64,000 nucleotides of DNA from Pseudoruegeria sp. HB172150 (GCF_013184805.1 NZ_JAATNG010000006.1:124001-188000), one strand, 5' to 3'; numbered from the stretch's first letter, positions 34,795 to 44,102 are shown. Program-made: numbers and translations. Notes: generated by a model not told the origin, from the sequence alone.

Positions 34795-35472
34795 TCAGCG
34801 CAGGTGCCGTCCGGCTTCTTTCCTGGCAAAGCCTTTCATGTCGCCTCCATGCGCTTCGAGAAACGCCTTCGCACGCTCGGCGTCGTGTTTTGACAGGTCC
34901 CGCACCCACCAGGCGACGGCTTTCTGGATGAACCAGTCCTTGTCCGGCACATAGCTTGCTGCCCAGCCGAGCACGCGGTCGCGGATCGCTTCTTCCTCGG
35001 GCTTAGGATTGTTCTGCTTGGTCCAGGGCAGGGTCATCACCAGCGCGGCGCGCCTGCTCCACATGTGATCGGAGCGGGTCCAAACCTCGACCTCGTCCAG
35101 CCGCGACGGATCGGCGACGAGCCTCTTCTGCCCGGCAATGCTTGCGTGATCCGCGATGGCCCAGGCATCGAATGTCGGAACCCACGAGGCGATCAGCTGC
35201 CAGACCGGCTCATCCTCCTTAATCCGCGCCTGTGTCAGCAGCTTGGCCGCAGCCAGGCGTGCCTCGTGAATATTCGTGCGCCAGAGGTCGTCGGCCAACT
35301 CTGCCCGTTCGGCAACGGTCATTTCACGCCGCCAGTACTTGACCAGGGTGTCGATGTCCGGATTGGTAACGCCAAGATACGGGCGGTCGGCCTTGTGATA
35401 GGCGGCCATGTCGGCAGCTTTTCCGGGCTGGATATAGCCTTCCAGAGCCGCGATCGCCGCCTCTGGCGTCAT
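34795..35472 (-). CDS. DNA alkylation repair protein, AlkD-like
   Basis: A 225-residue HEAT-like-repeat DNA glycosylase family member, which removes bulky or cationic alkylated bases. Seen: YHKADRPYLGVTNPDIDTLVKYWRR (about 25-50), the WVPTFDAWAIADH motif around 115-127, RRAALVMTLPW, DKDWFIQKAVAWWVRDLSK, with the Asp/Trp pattern of AlkD. ATG 35472 sits in an ATGA overlap with the glmS stop, so its translation is coupled to glmS, an odd partner. The longer frame to 35622 lies inside glmS and is rejected. Confidence 0.88.
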   Translation of the reverse strand: MTPEAAIAALEGYIQPGKAADMAAYHKADRPYLGVTNPDIDTLVKYWRREMTVAERAELADDLWRTNIHEARLAAAKLLTQARIKEDEPVWQLIASWVPTFDAWAIADHASIAGQKRLVADPSRLDEVEVWTRSDHMWSRRAALVMTLPWTKQNNPKPEEEAIRDRVLGWAASYVPDKDWFIQKAVAWWVRDLSKHDAERAKAFLEAHGGDMKGFARKEAGRHLR

Positions 35473-37283
35473 TCTACGGTGACGGACTTGGCCAGGTTGC
35501 GCGGCTGGTCCACATCGGTGCCTTTGGCCACCGCCGCGTGATAGGCCAGAAGCTGCGCGGGAAGGGCGTAGAGGATCGGCTCGAACAGCGTCGCAACCTC
35601 GGGCATCACCAGCGTCTGCCACGTGCCCTCGCTGGCCAGTTTCGCGCCGGCAGGGTCCGTGATCAGCAGCACCTTGCCGCCACGGGCCATGACCTCCTGC
35701 ATGTTCGACACAGTCTTGTCGAAAAGCGCGTCCTGCGGCGCCATCACGATCACCGGCACGGTCTTGTCGACCAGAGCGATGGGGCCGTGCTTCAGCTCTC
35801 CCGAGGCATAGCCTTCGGCGTGGATGTAGCTGATTTCCTTCAGTTTCAATGCGCCTTCCATCGCCAGCGGGTACATCTGGCCCCGGCCAAGGAAAAGCAC
35901 GTCCTGTGCTTCGGCGACGCGGCGCGCGGCGGCGGCAATCTGCTCCGACTGGGTCAGCGCAAGGTTCATGCGGCCCGGAAGACTCTGCAATTCGGCGAGG
36001 TTTTCGGCGAGGTCCGCATCGGTGATCCGGCCGCGGTCATGCGCCGCCTTCAGAGCCATCAGCACGAGGACAGTCAGCTGACAGGTAAACGCCTTGGTCG
36101 AGGCGACGCCGATTTCCGCGCCCGCCAGGATCGGCAGGTTTACATCGGACTCGCGGGCGATGGAGCTTGTCTCGACATTCGTGACCGCCGCGATCTGCGC
36201 CTGCGCGGCGCAGTAGCGCAGGGCGGCGAGCGTGTCGGCGGTTTCGCCCGACTGGCTGACGAAAAGCGCCAGCGTGTTCGGCCCGATTGGCGGTTCGCGG
36301 TAGCGGAATTCGCTGGCGATATCGACCTCCACCGGGATCCCGGCGAGCCGTTCGAACCAGTATTTTGCGGTCAGGCAGGCGTAAAAGGCGGTGCCGCAGG
36401 CGACCATGGTGATCCGCTCGATCCGTTTGAAATCAAGCGCTTCGGGCAGGTCGATGCGGGAGCCGTCGACATAATGCGCCAGCGCGTCGCCGATCACGGT
36501 GGGCTGTTCGGCGATTTCCTTGGCCATGAAATGCTTGTGGCCCGCCTTGTCGATATGGGCGGCGTCGATCTTGACGGTGCGGATGGCGCGGTTGGCGCGG
36601 CGGCCTTCCGCGTCGAAGATATCGACGCTGTCGCGGGTCAGGACAGCGCGGTCGCCTTCCTCGAGATAGGTGATCCGGTCGGTCAGCGGCGCAAGCGCAA
36701 TGGCGTCGGAGCCGACATAGACCTCTCCGTCTCCATGCCCGACGGCCAGCGGAGAGCCCTTGCGCGCGGCGATCAGCAGGTCGGCCTCGCCCTCGAACAG
36801 AAAACTTAGCGCGAAAGCGCCTTCGAGCCGGGCGATGGCCTGTTCGGCGGCGTCTCGGGGCGACAGGCCCTGATCTAGGAAGCGGTTGGTCAGCGCGACG
36901 ATGATCTCGGTATCTGTGTCGGTCTCGAAGATCGCGCCATCGGCGCGCAGTTCTTCGCGCAGTTCGCGGAAATTCTCGATGATGCCGTTGTGCACCACGG
37001 CGACGGGGCCGGAGCGGTGAGGGTGCGCGTTGGTGACCGTGGGGGCGCCGTGGGTCGCCCAGCGGGTGTGGCCGATGCCGGCCTTGCCAGTCAGCGGTTC
37101 GTGCACCAGCAGGTCCGAGAGGTTGACCAGCTTGCCGACGGCGCGGCGCCGTTCCAGATGCGCCTCGTCGTTTACCGTGGCGATGCCGGCGCTGTCATAT
37201 CCGCGATATTCCAGCCGTTTCAGCGCTTCGACCATGATCGGAGCGACCTCGTGCTTTCCAAGAACACCTACAATTCCGCACAT
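35469..37283 (-). CDS. glmS: Glutamine-fructose-6-phosphate aminotransferase (isomerizing)
   Basis: A 604-residue enzyme making glucosamine-6-phosphate for peptidoglycan and LPS. Catalytic Cys2 (MCGIVGV) after Met removal, Ntn glutaminase domain 1-240 with HTRWATHG and NGIIENF, then two SIS sugar-isomerase domains (SQSGETADTLAAL; STKAFTCQL) and the C-terminal NLAKSVTVE. The ATG is 5 bp downstream of the glmU stop; its AAGGAG site lies within that end of glmU. No glmS ribozyme is expected or seen. Confidence 0.97.
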   Translation of the reverse strand: MCGIVGVLGKHEVAPIMVEALKRLEYRGYDSAGIATVNDEAHLERRRAVGKLVNLSDLLVHEPLTGKAGIGHTRWATHGAPTVTNAHPHRSGPVAVVHNGIIENFRELREELRADGAIFETDTDTEIIVALTNRFLDQGLSPRDAAEQAIARLEGAFALSFLFEGEADLLIAARKGSPLAVGHGDGEVYVGSDAIALAPLTDRITYLEEGDRAVLTRDSVDIFDAEGRRANRAIRTVKIDAAHIDKAGHKHFMAKEIAEQPTVIGDALAHYVDGSRIDLPEALDFKRIERITMVACGTAFYACLTAKYWFERLAGIPVEVDIASEFRYREPPIGPNTLALFVSQSGETADTLAALRYCAAQAQIAAVTNVETSSIARESDVNLPILAGAEIGVASTKAFTCQLTVLVLMALKAAHDRGRITDADLAENLAELQSLPGRMNLALTQSEQIAAAARRVAEAQDVLFLGRGQMYPLAMEGALKLKEISYIHAEGYASGELKHGPIALVDKTVPVIVMAPQDALFDKTVSNMQEVMARGGKVLLITDPAGAKLASEGTWQTLVMPEVATLFEPILYALPAQLLAYHAAVAKGTDVDQPRNLAKSVTVE

Positions 37284-37288
37284 TTACT

Positions 37289-38641
37289 TTACTCCTTGCC
37301 CCTGTTTTCTTTGTTTTTCTTATACAATTCGAACAGCCTTGACGCGACGCCTATCTTGACGACCTGTTCCGCGCGGCCAAGCGCCAGAGAGTCGGCCGGA
37401 ACGTCCTTTGTGATCACCGAACCACTGCCAGTCATCGCGCCGTCGCCCACGGTAACCGGCGCCACCAGCATCGTATCCGACCCGATGAAGGCGCGCGCGC
37501 CGATTTCGGTGTGAAATTTTTCCACCCCGTTGTAGTTGCAAGTGACTGTTCCGGCACCGATATTCGCGTCCTCTCCGACGGTGGCGTCGCCAATATAGGT
37601 CAGGTGATTGACCTTGGCGCCGGGGCCGATCTGGGCGTTCTTGATCTCGACGAAATTCCCGATCCTCGCTCCGCCGTCCAGTTCCGCCCCGGGGCGCAGG
37701 CGCGCGTAGGGGCCGACGATGGCGCCGCCGCCGACATGCGCGCCCTCGAGATGCGAGAAGGCGCGGATCCGGGCGCCGGTTTCTATCGTAACGCCGGGGC
37801 CGAAGACCACGTTTGGCTCCACGACGACGTCGCGGCCAATGACCGTGTCGTGGGCGAAGAAGACCGTATCCGGCGCGGTCAGTGTCACGCCGTTCTCAAG
37901 TGCGGCGGCCCGGGCGCGCGACTGGAATTCCGCTTCCGCCGCGGCCAGTTCCGCGCGGGAGTTGATGCCGAGCGTTTCCGCCTCTGGGCAGGTGACGGCG
38001 GTGGCCGTAAGGCCCCGGGCGCGCGCCAGCCCGACGATGTCGGGCAGGTAATACTCGCCGCTGGCATTCTCGTTCGACACGGCGTCGATCAGGTCGAACA
38101 TCACAGAAGTATCGGCGCAGATAACGCCACTGTTGCAGAGCGTTATCGCGCGTTCTTCGTCTGACGCATCCTTGTATTCGACGATGCGCATCAGTTGCTG
38201 GCCGTCCATCACCAGCCGGCCGTAGCGGGCGGGATCTGCGGCCTCGAACCCGAGGACGACCACCGCGTGGCCCGCAGCGCGTGCCGCCTGCATCGCCTCG
38301 AGCGTTTCGGGGCGGACAAAGGGTGTGTCACCGTAAAGAACGATGGTGTCGCCCTCGAAGCCGTCGAAGAAGCCCTTGGCCTGTGCCACTGCGTGGGCGG
38401 TGCCGAGCTGCTCCTCCTGCACGGCGATCCCTATCTCCGGGTCAACCTCAAGCGCGGCTTTTTCCACCGCGCCGGCACCGTGGCCGATCACCAGAACAGT
38501 GCGCTCCGGCGCGAGCGCCGCACCGGATGCCAGCGCATGGGCAAAAAGCGGGGCGCCGCCCAGCTCATGCAGCACCTTCGGAAAATCGGAATTCATCCTG
38601 GTACCCTGGCCCGCGGCCAGAACGATCAGTGCTGTTGCCAT
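37289..38641 (-). CDS. glmU: Bifunctional UDP-GlcNAc pyrophosphorylase / glucosamine-1-P acetyltransferase
   Basis: 450 residues in two domains: a nucleotidyltransferase (1-about 225; LAAGQGTRMNSDFPKVLH, YGDTPFV) and a left-handed beta-helix acetyltransferase (about 250-450; hexapeptide repeats such as IGPGAKVNHLTYIGDATVG). Makes UDP-GlcNAc from the product of GlmS after GlmM. ATG 38641 gives the conserved MATALIVLAAGQGTR start; the longer frame to 38860 is spurious. First gene of glmU-glmS-alkD, divergent from the phosphatase gene. Confidence 0.97.
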   Translation of the reverse strand: MATALIVLAAGQGTRMNSDFPKVLHELGGAPLFAHALASGAALAPERTVLVIGHGAGAVEKAALEVDPEIGIAVQEEQLGTAHAVAQAKGFFDGFEGDTIVLYGDTPFVRPETLEAMQAARAAGHAVVVLGFEAADPARYGRLVMDGQQLMRIVEYKDASDEERAITLCNSGVICADTSVMFDLIDAVSNENASGEYYLPDIVGLARARGLTATAVTCPEAETLGINSRAELAAAEAEFQSRARAAALENGVTLTAPDTVFFAHDTVIGRDVVVEPNVVFGPGVTIETGARIRAFSHLEGAHVGGGAIVGPYARLRPGAELDGGARIGNFVEIKNAQIGPGAKVNHLTYIGDATVGEDANIGAGTVTCNYNGVEKFHTEIGARAFIGSDTMLVAPVTVGDGAMTGSGSVITKDVPADSLALGRAEQVVKIGVASRLFELYKKNKENRGKE

Positions 38642-38764
38642 TCCGCTGCTCTTTGCTGTTATTACGGCGGTTCTAACGGAACCGGTGCGCCTCGCAAGTC
38701 CCGTGACTATCAAAACGCGTTTCGCCCGGTTACAGCGAGCGGCAAGTTTACGCCGGGGGACATA

Positions 38765-39427
38765 GTGCGCACGGTCATCTTCGATCTCGACGGCACGCTG
38801 GCCGATACCAGTGGCGACCTTATCGCGGCTGCAAATGCCTGTTTTCAAAGGCTGGGCCACGGCGATCTGTTGGATCCCTTGGCGGATGCATCCACTGCCT
38901 TTCGTGGCGGGCGGGCGATGCTTCGGCTGGGGTTCAAGCGGATCGGGATCGAAGACGAGGCATTGGTCGACGCAGAATTTCAGCCGTTCGTCGACTGCTA
39001 TACGCAGAGCATCGACCGCTACACGACCATCTATCCCGGCGCAATCGACGCGGTCGAGCGGTTGCTGGCGGATGGATATGCGGTCGGCATCTGCACCAAC
39101 AAGCCGGAGGCACAGGCCGAGATCCTGCTCGACCGGCTTGGTGTGCGGGGGTACTTCGCGTCTCTGATCGCGGCCGACACATTGCCGGTGCGTAAGCCCG
39201 ATCCGGCACCCTATCGGGCTGCAGTGGAACGCGCCGGCGGCGTTCTGGAACAGTCCTTCCTGCTGGGTGACACCGTTACCGACCGCGACACAGCGCGCGC
39301 CTCGGGGGTGCCCTGCGCCCTTGTGACATTTGGTCCCGATGGTAGTACCGTGGCCGAGCTGGAGCCCGATGCTCTACTTGATCATTTTGATCAATTATCA
39401 AAGGTGACGCGAGGTTTGATCGGGTGA
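38765..39427 (+). CDS. gph: Phosphoglycolate phosphatase (HAD family)
   Basis: A 220-residue HAD phosphatase: motif I FDLDGTLADT (nucleophile Asp7, acid Asp9), motif II CTNKP, Lys in VRKPDPAPY, motif III LLGDTVTDRDTA. It removes phosphate from 2-phosphoglycolate or similar compounds. Start GTG 38765 behind GGGGGA matches the position where the HAD motif must begin; the longer upstream frame runs antisense to glmU and is rejected. Divergent from glmU, which is a common arrangement in this group. Confidence 0.88.
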   Translation: MRTVIFDLDGTLADTSGDLIAAANACFQRLGHGDLLDPLADASTAFRGGRAMLRLGFKRIGIEDEALVDAEFQPFVDCYTQSIDRYTTIYPGAIDAVERLLADGYAVGICTNKPEAQAEILLDRLGVRGYFASLIAADTLPVRKPDPAPYRAAVERAGGVLEQSFLLGDTVTDRDTARASGVPCALVTFGPDGSTVAELEPDALLDHFDQLSKVTRGLIG

Positions 39428-39469
39428 CACCGATTGACGCGAGCGCCTTGGTGAGCATTAGTTCGCGCC

Positions 39470-40678
39470 ATGGATGAACGATTCACCGGCAGCTTTACCC
39501 AACAGGAACCTATCCCCGAGGACGGGATCGCGGCGGCCGTCGAGGTCATGCGCCACGGTCGGCTGCATCGCTATAACCTTGCCGAAGGCGAGGACGGCGA
39601 AGCTGCGCTGCTGGAAAAGGAATTCGCGGCCTATACCGGCGCGGCCTATTGCCTTGCGGTGACATCCGGCGGCTACGCCATCGCGGCGGCGCTGCGGTCG
39701 GTCGGGGTGAAGCCTGGCGACAAGGTTTTATCGAATGCGTTCACCCTGGCTCCGGTGCCAGGAGCCATCGCGAATGTCGGGGCGGAGCCGGTCTTTGTCG
39801 AGGTGACGGAAGACCTGGTGCTCGATCTGGATGACCTGCAGGCCAAGATCCTGTCCAGTGGCGCGCGGGTTCTGCTGCTGTCACATATGCGGGGGCATAT
39901 CTGCGACATGGACCGTCTGATGGGTCTGTGCTGGGACGAGGGCGTCACTGTTGTCGAGGATTGCGCGCACACCATGGGTGCGTCGTGGAACGGCGTTTCC
40001 TCGGGCCGTCATGGGGTGGTCGCCTGTTTCTCGACGCAAACCTACAAGCACATGAATTCCGGGGAAGGCGGGCTGCTGATCACCGACGACCGGGAAATCA
40101 TGGCGCGGGCAGTGATGTTGTCGGGGTCTTACATGCTGTACAACAGGCATCTTGCGGTTCCGGCTGCGACTGCGTTCGAACGTGTCCGATACGAGACCCC
40201 GAACATGTCCGGTCGTATGGACAACCTGCGGGCCGCTATTTTGAGGGTGCAATTGCGGCAGCTGTCCGGCCAGTGTGCCCGCTGGAACGAGCGGTACCGT
40301 GCGGTTGAGGCGGGGCTGCGCGGCGTTGCCGGGCTCGAAGTCATCGAGCGGCCGGAAAAAGAGGACTTCGTCGGCTCCTCGATCCAGTTCCTCCTGCTCG
40401 ACTGGCCGCCGGATGATATCAGCACTGTACTGAACCGCTGCCGCGAACGGGGCGTGGAGCTGAAATGGTTCGGCGCGGCGGAGCCGGTTGCCTTCACCTC
40501 GCGCTACGACAGCTGGCGCTATGCGCCGACCGAGTCATTGCCGCAGACGGATCGCGTGCTGGCGGGGCTTGTGGACATGCGGATTCCGCTGACCTTCTCT
40601 GTCGAGGATTGTGAACTGATCGCCCGCATCATCTCGCAGGAGGTCGGGCGGGTGTTTCAGAACAAGGCGGCGGAGTAG
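39470..40678 (+). CDS. DegT/DnrJ/EryC1/StrS-family aminotransferase
   Basis: A 402-residue PLP enzyme of the sugar-aminotransferase superfamily. Seen: LAVTSGGYAIAAAL (phosphate-binding Ser/Thr-Gly-Gly), VVEDCAHTMGASWNG with Asp164, and STQTYKHMNSGEGG with Schiff-base Lys193. No nucleotide-sugar genes surround it, so whether it works on a sugar or on an amino acid-like substrate is unknown. It follows the phosphatase by 42 bp on the same strand and has its own ATG. Confidence 0.85.
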   Translation: MDERFTGSFTQQEPIPEDGIAAAVEVMRHGRLHRYNLAEGEDGEAALLEKEFAAYTGAAYCLAVTSGGYAIAAALRSVGVKPGDKVLSNAFTLAPVPGAIANVGAEPVFVEVTEDLVLDLDDLQAKILSSGARVLLLSHMRGHICDMDRLMGLCWDEGVTVVEDCAHTMGASWNGVSSGRHGVVACFSTQTYKHMNSGEGGLLITDDREIMARAVMLSGSYMLYNRHLAVPAATAFERVRYETPNMSGRMDNLRAAILRVQLRQLSGQCARWNERYRAVEAGLRGVAGLEVIERPEKEDFVGSSIQFLLLDWPPDDISTVLNRCRERGVELKWFGAAEPVAFTSRYDSWRYAPTESLPQTDRVLAGLVDMRIPLTFSVEDCELIARIISQEVGRVFQNKAAE

Positions 40679-40705
40679 CCTGCGACCGGGCGTAAAACAT
40701 CGACC

Positions 40706-40743
40706 GGTTTTGCGTTCTCCTCATTTCACGAATCCGCAAAACC
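40706..40743. repeat. 9-bp inverted repeat between aminotransferase and ivd
   Basis: GGTTTTGCG (40706-40714) and CGCAAAACC (40735-40743) are perfect complements 20 bp apart. A second repeat of the same core, TTTGC-AGAC-GCAAA, is at 40778-40791. Could be a hairpin ending the upstream message or paired operator sites for ivd. Confidence 0.5.
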
Positions 40744-40777
40744 ATATCTTTGTCAGCAGCTTGAGCGCCAGTCCGAA

Positions 40778-40791
40778 TTTGCAGACGCAAA
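40778..40791. promoter_or_regulatory. Palindromic TTTGC-N4-GCAAA site upstream of ivd
   Basis: Perfect 5-bp arms, 80 bp before the isovaleryl-CoA dehydrogenase ATG, sharing its core with the arms of the repeat at 40706-40743. Leucine-degradation genes are usually regulated, but the regulator here is unknown. Confidence 0.4.
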
Positions 40792-40870
40792 AGAAGTATT
40801 GGCGTCGATTGACCGCCTCCGGGCGGCCCGATAGCGTTCCCTCGATACCGGGCAAAAGGGAGGAAGCCCC

Positions 40871-42034
40871 ATGTTCACCGCATCCATGCGGTTCGATCTG
40901 GGCGAGGACGTCAACGCCCTGCAGGAGGCCGTCCATCGTTGGGCTCAGGACCGGGTAAAACCGCTCGCGGCGGAGATTGACCGGAGCAATCAGTTCCCAT
41001 CCGAGCTGTGGCGCGAGATGGGGGAGATGGGCCTCCTCGGGATCACCATTGACGAGGAATATGGCGGCGCCGGTATGGGCTACCTGGCCCATGTCATCGC
41101 TGTGGAGGAAATCGCGCGTGCTTCGGCCTCTGTTTCGCTCAGCTACGGAGCGCATTCGAATCTATGCGTCAACCAGATCCGGTTGAACGGAACCGAGGCG
41201 CAGCGGCAGAAGTATCTGCCGAAACTGGTGTCGGGCGAGCATGTGGGCGCGCTGGCAATGTCGGAGGCGGGGGCAGGGTCGGACGTGGTGTCGATGAAGC
41301 TTCGCGCCGAGAAGCGGAACGATCACTACCGGCTGAACGGAAACAAGTACTGGATCACAAACGGGCCGGATGCGGATACGCTGGTGGTTTACGCCAAGAC
41401 CGACCCGGAGGCGGGCAGCAAGGGGATTACCGCCTTCCTGATCGAAAAGGACATGACCGGGTTCTCGACCTCGGTGCATTTCGACAAGCTGGGGATGCGG
41501 GGGTCGAATACTGGCGAGTTGATCTTCGAGGACTGCGAGGTGCCGTTCGAGAACGTTCTGGGTCAGGAGGGGCAGGGCGTTCGGGTGCTGATGTCGGGGC
41601 TGGACTATGAACGGGTGGTGCTGTCCGGGATCGGCGCGGGAACGATGGCGGCCTGTCTGGACGAGGTGATGCCGTATCTGGCAGAGCGCAAGCAGTTCGG
41701 ACAGCCGATCGGGTCGTTCCAGCTGATGCAGGGCAAGATCGCCGACATGTACGCTTCGATGAACTCGGCGCGCGCCTATGCATATGAGGTGGCGAAGGCC
41801 TGCGACCGGGGCGAGGTAACGCGGCAGGATGCGGCGGCCTGCGCGCTCTATACCGCGGAGGTGGCGATGAAGGTCGCGCATCAGGCGGTGCAGGCGATGG
41901 GCGGGGCGGGGTTCCTGGCCGATGCGCCGGTGGCGCGGATCTTCCGCGATTCGAAGCTGATGGAAATCGGGGCCGGGACGAGTGAGATCCGGCGGATGCT
42001 GGTGGGCCGTGAGTTGATGGCGGCGATGGGCTGA
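40871..42034 (+). CDS. ivd: Isovaleryl-CoA dehydrogenase
   Basis: A 387-residue acyl-CoA dehydrogenase of leucine catabolism, oxidising isovaleryl-CoA to 3-methylcrotonyl-CoA with FAD. Seen: [35 protein letters not shown], and the catalytic Glu247 in [13 protein letters not shown], the internal position characteristic of isovaleryl-CoA dehydrogenases rather than the C-terminal Glu of other family members. [20 protein letters not shown] follows. The rest of the leucine (liu/mcc) cluster is not adjacent within the window. Confidence 0.95.
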   Translation: MFTASMRFDLGEDVNALQEAVHRWAQDRVKPLAAEIDRSNQFPSELWREMGEMGLLGITIDEEYGGAGMGYLAHVIAVEEIARASASVSLSYGAHSNLCVNQIRLNGTEAQRQKYLPKLVSGEHVGALAMSEAGAGSDVVSMKLRAEKRNDHYRLNGNKYWITNGPDADTLVVYAKTDPEAGSKGITAFLIEKDMTGFSTSVHFDKLGMRGSNTGELIFEDCEVPFENVLGQEGQGVRVLMSGLDYERVVLSGIGAGTMAACLDEVMPYLAERKQFGQPIGSFQLMQGKIADMYASMNSARAYAYEVAKACDRGEVTRQDAAACALYTAEVAMKVAHQAVQAMGGAGFLADAPVARIFRDSKLMEIGAGTSEIRRMLVGRELMAAMG

Positions 42035-42057
42035 TCGAAGAATCAAGGGAGATGATC

Positions 42058-42489
42058 ATGCGGAGACTGGTTGCGACGGCTTTTGCCGCGCTGGCGTTGG
42101 CGGGGGCGGCTCAAGCGGACGGGATTGAGGGAGAGAGTGCCGAGGCGCTGATTGGCGGCTGGGTCGCCGCGGTCGCGTCGGGGGATGCGGAGATGGTGGC
42201 AGGGGTGCTGGCGCCGGAATTCCAGCTTGTCCGGGCCGATGGGACCGGGCACGACGTGGAAAGCTATGTGGCGGGCGGGTTCCCGGTGATCGAGTCGGTG
42301 CCGGAGGTCGAGGGGGCGGTGGAGACCGGCGACGGGGCGATCCGGGTGATCCGCTACTCGCTGGTACTGGACGAGGAGGTCGACAGGGCGGCGCTGACCA
42401 GAAGGGCGCCGAGGCTGACGGTCTTCCGGCAGATCGATGGGGCCTGGTATGTGACGGCGCATGCGAATTTCGCGGTGCCCGAGAGCTGA
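42058..42489 (+). CDS. Secreted NTF2/DUF4440-like small protein
   Basis: A 143-residue protein with a Sec signal peptide (MRRLVATAFAALALAGAAQA) and a single cystatin/NTF2-like domain (ALIGGWVAAVASGDAEMVAGVLAPEFQLVRADG; VFRQIDGAWYVTAHANF), the pattern of DUF4440-type proteins. ATG 42058 is chosen because AAGGGAG ends 6 nt before it; ATG 42052 abuts the site. 23 bp after ivd, so probably co-transcribed. Substrate or partner unknown. Confidence 0.75.
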   Translation: MRRLVATAFAALALAGAAQADGIEGESAEALIGGWVAAVASGDAEMVAGVLAPEFQLVRADGTGHDVESYVAGGFPVIESVPEVEGAVETGDGAIRVIRYSLVLDEEVDRAALTRRAPRLTVFRQIDGAWYVTAHANFAVPES

Positions 42490-42498
42490 CGGAACAGG

Positions 42499-42569
42499 GC
42501 GTCCCCATGGGGACGGGGGGTCAAGCCATTGATTTCAGGCGTGTTAGCGCTAACCTAGTGTGGGGACGC
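42499..42569 (+). repeat. Dispersed 71-bp element, copy 2 (terminal inverted repeats)
   Basis: GCGTCCCC ... GGGGACGC termini, a perfect CGTCCCCATGGGGACG palindrome, and an internal perfect 12-bp palindrome GTTAGCGCTAAC that resembles LacI-family operators. Opposite orientation to copy 1. Starts 10 bp after a stop codon, as copy 1 does (3 bp). Confidence 0.8.
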
Positions 42570-42625
42570 ATTGCCGGATCACGCGGGAGTTACCATCTAT
42601 CAGTCATTGAGTAACCGGAGTTCCG

Positions 42626-43081
42626 ATGCGGAGACTTGTCCTTCTGACGGCCTTGTCGCTGCCGGCCCAGGCGCCGGCGCAGGAACTGCCTTTCGACAGG
42701 GCGCGCATCGAGTCCTGTCTCGCTGCCTCTGCCACCCAGGACGAGAAACTGGGTTGCATCGGCCTCGGATCCGAAAGCTGCAGGGCCGGCTCGGCAGGCG
42801 GAACCACAATCGGAATCGTCGAATGCACCGCGCTGGAGCGTGATTTCTGGGATGCGCGGCTTAACGCGACTTACAGGGCGCTGCGGTCGCACGAACGCGC
42901 GCAGGATGCCGAGGTTGCCGGATTGCCCTATGCCCAAAGCCAGGTCGACGCCCTGCAGGAGATGCAACGCGCCTGGATCGGGTTCCGCGATACGACCTGC
43001 CGCTATGAAAGCGCGCAGTATGCCGGGACGCTGAGCCGTCCGGTGCACATTCACTGCCTGATGCGGCTGACGGCCGAGTAG
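42626..43081 (+). CDS. LprI-like (DUF1311) secreted protein
   Basis: A 151-residue protein with a short signal peptide (MRRLVLLTALSLPAQAPAQ) and a DUF1311/LprI domain: conserved cysteines (C31, C44, C52, C66), ERDFWDARLNATYRALRS, and QRAWIGFRDTTCRYE. LprI of Mycobacterium inhibits lysozyme; here a periplasmic role of that kind is possible but unproven. The ATG lies 57 bp after the dispersed repeat; ribosome site GGAGTTCCG is weak. Confidence 0.85.
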   Translation: MRRLVLLTALSLPAQAPAQELPFDRARIESCLAASATQDEKLGCIGLGSESCRAGSAGGTTIGIVECTALERDFWDARLNATYRALRSHERAQDAEVAGLPYAQSQVDALQEMQRAWIGFRDTTCRYESAQYAGTLSRPVHIHCLMRLTAE

Positions 43082-43129
43082 GCGCTTTATCTCGAAGACA
43101 TGCTGGAAAACAGTTGAGGCGAGACGGCA

Positions 43130-43951
43130 ATGAGTGACGCGAAACCCCCGAAAGGCCCGGACAGCATGTCCGAACTGATCCGGAAGGTGATCCGGGACCA
43201 GGAAGAGTTCGAGAAGCGGCGCGCCTCGCGGCTGGGCAGCGGGGCAGAGCGTCTGACGGCGCCGTTCGGTGGCCTGATCGCACGGATCATTCCGCCCGCC
43301 GTAGTGCGGCACGCGCTGCGGCAGGCAGACATGGCCGCCGGGCTGACGGTTCCGCGCGAAGTGACCGCGCATGACCTGAACGACATCACCGCCTGCGACC
43401 GCGTGGCGCTGAGGGTGCAGGCCTGGGCGCAGGGCACGAACGCCGCCACGGGCGGGGCCGCGGGCTGGTTCGGTGCGGCGGGACTCGCCGTGGACGTGCC
43501 AGCGACAATCGCATTGGCGGCTCGGAACGTGCGTGCGACGGGCGCAGCCTATGGTTTCGTGAAGGATGACGAAAGCGAGCGGGTGTTCCGGCTGATGGTG
43601 CTGGAGGTGGCGACATCCATGGCAAGCGACCGGCGGCAGGAGACGCTGGACAGCCTGAACGGGCTGGCGCGTGAACTGGCACGGCCAGAGGCGCGGATCA
43701 TCCTGGAGCAGGGCGGGCGCTGGGTGACGGAGAAGGTGGTCGAGCGGATCACGCGGCAGCTTGGCATTTCGCTTGCGTCGCGAAAAGCGGGCCAGATCGT
43801 ACCGATCGTGGGCGGGGCCGTGGGCGCGACCGTGAATGCGTCATTTCAGGCCGATGTGGCGCGGGCGGCCCGCTATGCCTATCGCCAACGCTGGCTGATC
43901 GAACGCAAGGCGCTGCCTGCGCCGGACGCGCCGATGGCGGAAGGCGCCTGA
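43130..43951 (+). CDS. EcsC family protein
   Basis: A 273-residue protein with the EcsC signature: a charged N-terminus, then GTNAATGGAAGWFGAAGLAVDVPATIALAARNVRATGAAYGF (about 104-145) containing the hydrophobic segment, and IVGGAVGATVNASFQADVARAARYAYRQRWL near the end. EcsC is the third product of the Bacillus ecs locus; function in proteobacteria is unknown. Stand-alone; the next gene is 151 bp away. Confidence 0.88.
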   Translation: MSDAKPPKGPDSMSELIRKVIRDQEEFEKRRASRLGSGAERLTAPFGGLIARIIPPAVVRHALRQADMAAGLTVPREVTAHDLNDITACDRVALRVQAWAQGTNAATGGAAGWFGAAGLAVDVPATIALAARNVRATGAAYGFVKDDESERVFRLMVLEVATSMASDRRQETLDSLNGLARELARPEARIILEQGGRWVTEKVVERITRQLGISLASRKAGQIVPIVGGAVGATVNASFQADVARAARYAYRQRWLIERKALPAPDAPMAEGA

Positions 43952-44102
43952 GGCCGAAATCAAACAACCCGCACCTGAAATGCATGGTCGGTGGTCGCTC
44001 TGTCTTTACCTGCGGCTCCGGTTTTGGAAGATTGTCTGCAAAAGCGCGCGGTGCGGCAGCCGCCCGCGCAAGAGGCAGTTTGGACCGATCCGGGTGTGAC
44101 AA

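Noticed and set aside
37284-37288. glmS ribozyme before glmS
   Set aside because: Only 5 bp separate glmU and glmS; no room for a ribozyme, which is in any case a feature of Gram-positive glmS genes.
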